Shown one piece after another: positions 11,410 to 13,565 of a stretch of DNA of 13,565 nucleotides. Within the stretch, counting starts at the first letter, position 1. Each line of letters opens with the position of its first letter. A program made the position numbers and the translations under genes. The DNA lies in contig JACRKK010000062.1 of NCBI GenBank assembly GCA_016219795.1, forward strand, positions 1-13,565. Reading direction: 5' to 3'. Origin of the DNA: Candidatus Woesearchaeota archaeon (GTDB lineage Archaea > Nanobdellota > Nanobdellia > Woesearchaeales > JACRKL01). The notes under the pieces were generated by a model that was given only the letters and a program-made list of their open reading frames with translations, was not told where the DNA came from and did no database searches.

Positions 11410-12399
11410 TTATACCTTCTTTGGTATTTCTTCTGGCCTGAACCCCGTTGCTTTCTTCACCAGCTGTTGTTTTATTTGCTCAAGAGAAACAATCGGATAT
11501 TTTTTCTTAAAATCATCCACCATCTTCTTATCAAGAACATCGGTCTTACTCAGATAAATAAGCACATCTGTCCTGCCTTTTTTCACCTGTTCATAAAGCG
11601 CAATTTGCTTGTCGAGAGGAAACGGCTCTGTGATGTCAAAGACATACACAATCATCTGTGCCAGATGCCTGTTCACCAAATATGCCTGCTTTTCAATAGC
11701 ATTCATCTTGTCAAATCTGTTGAGTGTTCCTGGCGTATCAATAATCTGGATTCTCTGATTGTTGGCCACCATATTGCCAACGTTGAGCGTTTTGGTAGTG
11801 AACGCATAGTCCTTGATTTCAGGTGAGGATCCTGTTAATTTCATGAGAAGCGTTGTTTTGCCTACATTAGGGAAACCAAAGATAGAAGCGGTGAAGAGAG
11901 AGGTCTTGACGGTAGGAAACTCTTTCATGGTCTTTCTTGCCTGCTCAAGATACACCAGCTGATCTGCAATCTGCTTGAGGATGGATGCTGCCCGGCCATA
12001 ATACTCCCGCCTGTAGCGGGAAATAACCTGCAGGTCCCTGCACTGCTTTATTTTGTCAGCGTAGATAGATGCGAACTGGCTGACTCTGCTAGAACACCAG
12101 TTGATTGCTCCCAGTGCTTGCTTTAGTTCCGGATATTCAAGCGAGCATTTGACCAGTTCGTTATAGAATGGTGGGAGGGTGTCTAATGAGGGGAATGAAT
12201 GGAGGATGCCGTTAAGCGAGGCAGTAAGAGACCCTCTGACTGCACTGATGCGTTCCAGTTCTACTTGCCTTGATTTATCAAGCCGCAGACCATGCAACTG
12301 ACCTGCCCGTAGGCGCGCGACAGCGTCTTTGGCTCTGCGGAACGCAGTATCAAGGTAAGTATCTGCAATTTCCACTCTAAGCAGTGTTTGGAAGTTCAT
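11410..12399 (-). CDS. NOG1-type GTPase (COG1084), ribosome biogenesis
   Basis: A GTPase of the Obg/NOG1 class, involved in large-subunit assembly. In 329 residues the NOG1 N-terminal helical bundle takes up about 1-165 (FRRAKDAVARLRAGQLHGLR, then the DLQVISRYRREYYGRAASIL region near the end). The G domain follows: G1 GFPNVGKT (175-182), a switch-I threonine pair in FTTKT (200-204), G3 DTPG (221-224) and G4 SKTD (284-287, where most GTPases have NKxD). This is the expected length for the archaeal form, which lacks the long eukaryotic C-terminal extension. Transcription is probably leaderless from a TATA box at 12421-12430, which lies directly behind the protease stop. It fits the ribosome-related content of the window. 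Confidence 0.92.
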   Translation of the reverse strand: MNFQTLLRVEIADTYLDTAFRRAKDAVARLRAGQLHGLRLDKSRQVELERISAVRGSLTASLNGILHSFPSLDTLPPFYNELVKCSLEYPELKQALGAINWCSSRVSQFASIYADKIKQCRDLQVISRYRREYYGRAASILKQIADQLVYLEQARKTMKEFPTVKTSLFTASIFGFPNVGKTTLLMKLTGSSPEIKDYAFTTKTLNVGNMVANNQRIQIIDTPGTLNRFDKMNAIEKQAYLVNRHLAQMIVYVFDITEPFPLDKQIALYEQVKKGRTDVLIYLSKTDVLDKKMVDDFKKKYPIVSLEQIKQQLVKKATGFRPEEIPKKV

Positions 12400-12420
12400 A
12401 GATTGGAAAGAATGGCATGC

Positions 12421-12430
12421 CCTATTTAAG
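12421..12430 (-). promoter_or_regulatory. TATA box of the NOG1 gene
   Basis: The minus strand reads CTTAAATAGG, centred about 26 bases before the ATG at 12399. It is the same sequence as the CNNM promoter and also predicts a leaderless mRNA. Confidence 0.65.
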
Positions 12431-12438
12431 CATTTACA

Positions 12439-13565
12439 TTAATCGCCCGCATCTACAGCATCCTGGGTTGCTTCGCCTTCTCCCTCTTCTGGCTGTTCAG
12501 CCTGCTCATCTTCAGCTGTCTGCCTGTAATGTGCGGTTTTGCTCTCGTTGATTGCTTTTTTAATCGCTTCCTGCGTATAATGAGTAGTATAGAATTCTTT
12601 TGCCCTCTGGAGGACATATTCAACAGCATGTTTAATGCCCATCCCTCTTTCTGTTGCTTCTCTAAAATAATATTCCACTACTTTTGCGACCTCAAATCCC
12701 CTGCCTGGTGGGGGTTTGACGTTAGAATGACGATGTAGATACGAAACAAGGGCATATTGGAGATATTTGGCATTTCCCTCAAAGATTGCCATTTCTTTAT
12801 AGGTTTCTTCTGCGATCTCATCCAACCGGAACTCATTTCTATTTGACCCTTCTATGCCTGTGGTATGCAGCATCTCATGATTGCATACGACGTACTGCAT
12901 ATCTTTGGTTGGAATGCCCATCATATTTGCAATGGTTTCAAACGATTCCTTATGATCTAAAGGGAGAAAAAATAGGTAGGCTGGCGCATTTTCCTGTTTT
13001 GAGACCGCAGCAGCAAATCTTTTTTCAGAGCTGTTTTCACTTGAACCAAAACCTGCAATCTTTCGGGTAATTCTTCCTTCTTTTGCAGCATATTCCATAA
13101 ACAGACGACCTTCTGCATGCCAGTATTCAGCAAACAACTGCTGCGCATCCACCGCCACATTGTAAAGTGCATAAAATTTGCTTTGGTTGGTTGTATTGGT
13201 ATGGGCCACATCTGAAAACGGCTCTTTTATGACAGTAGCTGGAACATGTGCTGGTGTGGGCTCATAAATAATGTGGGATGGCGCGTAGTATGCAGTAATG
13301 GGTGTTGTAGTGACTAAATGGTCAAGAGAGGATAGCGGGAGAGCTGCCCCTGGCTTGTATGGTGATGTTGCCTGCTGATAGTACCCCTGCATAAAGTGCA
13401 GGGAAGGAAACTGCACTTTTAAAGGTTTTGGAAGTGTTAGTAACTGACTGATAGAAAGATTTTTATTCTTTGAGATATTTGGTGTGTGTATGGCACCAAA
13501 ACTCATCTGCACAAGCTGCAACAGCAGCAATATCGTTATGAACGGACTTACTTCTGCCAAGAAGC
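12439..13565 (-). CDS. Exported HExxH metalloprotease-like protein (5' end at or beyond the window edge)
   Basis: At least 373 residues. The frame is open to the window edge; a TTG at 13558-13560 is the only possible early start inside and has no visible promoter or ribosome binding site, so the real start is probably outside. Counting from that TTG, a hydrophobic segment (PFITILLLLQLVQMSFG, residues ~6-22) acts as signal or anchor, followed by a proline/threonine-rich stretch (~60-115) suited to an extracellular stalk. HEMLH (228-232) is an HExxH zinc site with catalytic E229. Glutamates downstream (DEIAEETYKEMAIFEGN, 247-263) could supply the third ligand, as in gluzincins. The C-terminus (348-373) is a strongly acidic, low-complexity tail. 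The family is not recognised and activity is inferred from the motif alone. Bases 13429-13552 are repeated in inverse at the left end. Confidence 0.7.
   Translation of the reverse strand, partial: FLAEVSPFITILLLLQLVQMSFGAIHTPNISKNKNLSISQLLTLPKPLKVQFPSLHFMQGYYQQATSPYKPGAALPLSSLDHLVTTTPITAYYAPSHIIYEPTPAHVPATVIKEPFSDVAHTNTTNQSKFYALYNVAVDAQQLFAEYWHAEGRLFMEYAAKEGRITRKIAGFGSSENSSEKRFAAAVSKQENAPAYLFFLPLDHKESFETIANMMGIPTKDMQYVVCNHEMLHTTGIEGSNRNEFRLDEIAEETYKEMAIFEGNAKYLQYALVSYLHRHSNVKPPPGRGFEVAKVVEYYFREATERGMGIKHAVEYVLQRAKEFYTTHYTQEAIKKAINESKTAHYRQTAEDEQAEQPEEGEGEATQDAVDAGD
13429..13552 (-). repeat. Partner copy of the terminal inverted repeat
   Basis: This is the right-hand arm of the 124-base perfect inverted repeat, lying inside the intact reading frame of the HExxH protease. 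Here the sequence continues naturally into the rest of the gene, so this is probably the original copy and 1-124 the displaced one. Confidence 0.95.

Noticed and set aside
1..13565. Linear extrachromosomal element with terminal inverted repeats
   Set aside because: The content is core ribosomal and housekeeping genes, and the repeat cuts two genes in mid-frame, so a chromosomal segment with a rearranged or chimeric edge fits better.
1..13565. CRISPR array, transposase, integrase, toxin-antitoxin or restriction system
   Set aside because: No regularly spaced repeats and no protein with the motifs of these systems was seen on either strand.

Overview
The window looks like chromosomal DNA of an archaeon, most likely a small-genome DPANN lineage (Woesearchaeota/Pacearchaeota-like). 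Supporting signs are archaeal-type uL1, uL10, P1-type L12 and uS15, a short histone-fold protein, a NOG1 GTPase, a presenilin-type GxGD protease, a UPF0200 kinase, a COG1325 RNA-binding protein, an intron-bearing tRNA-Thr, and TATA boxes (TTTAAATA or TTTATAAAT type) placed about 26 bases before starts. Many mRNAs appear leaderless. The narrower assignment rests on the small proteins and a CxDSDGG-type cysteine-rich surface protein and is an inference.

Layout. 1-124 is an exact reverse-complement copy of 13429-13552, the 5' part of the protease gene at the right end, joined abruptly to the C-terminal part of an EamA-type transporter (to 465). A histone gene (535-708) converges on a two-gene operon of coiled-coil proteins (1907 back to 705). 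A SAM methyltransferase and a presenilin homologue follow, end to end. The presenilin promoter is back to back with that of a COG1325 protein. Next comes the ribosomal stalk operon uL1-uL10-P1/L12 (4215-6107), then a membrane-anchored S-layer-like protein (6180-7625). A roughly 130-base unit follows, with its own TATA box, 5' hairpin, ribosome binding site, 17-codon lysine-rich ORF and terminator hairpin (7739-7906). A UPF0200 P-loop kinase then overlaps tail to tail with uS15.

From 9077 rightward every gene is on the minus strand: a CNNM/CorC-type membrane protein with CBS domains, tRNA-Thr(GGT) with a 13-nt intron, a two-helix membrane protein coupled to a winged-helix regulator, NOG1, and an HExxH metalloprotease whose 5' end runs off the window.

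The core theme is translation and ribosome biogenesis (uL1, uL10, L12, uS15, NOG1, COG1325, tRNA-Thr), mixed with envelope and proteolysis genes (presenilin homologue, S-layer-like protein, CNNM protein, HExxH protease). The parts most worth a second look are the lysine-rich microORF unit, the duplicated tRNA 5' end flanking a hairpin-rich spacer beside tRNA-Thr, the paired acidic and basic coiled-coil proteins, the histone lacking most of helix 3, and the inverted repeat at the window ends, which may be an assembly or amplification chimera. I did not find a recognisable defence system, CRISPR array, transposase or prophage.
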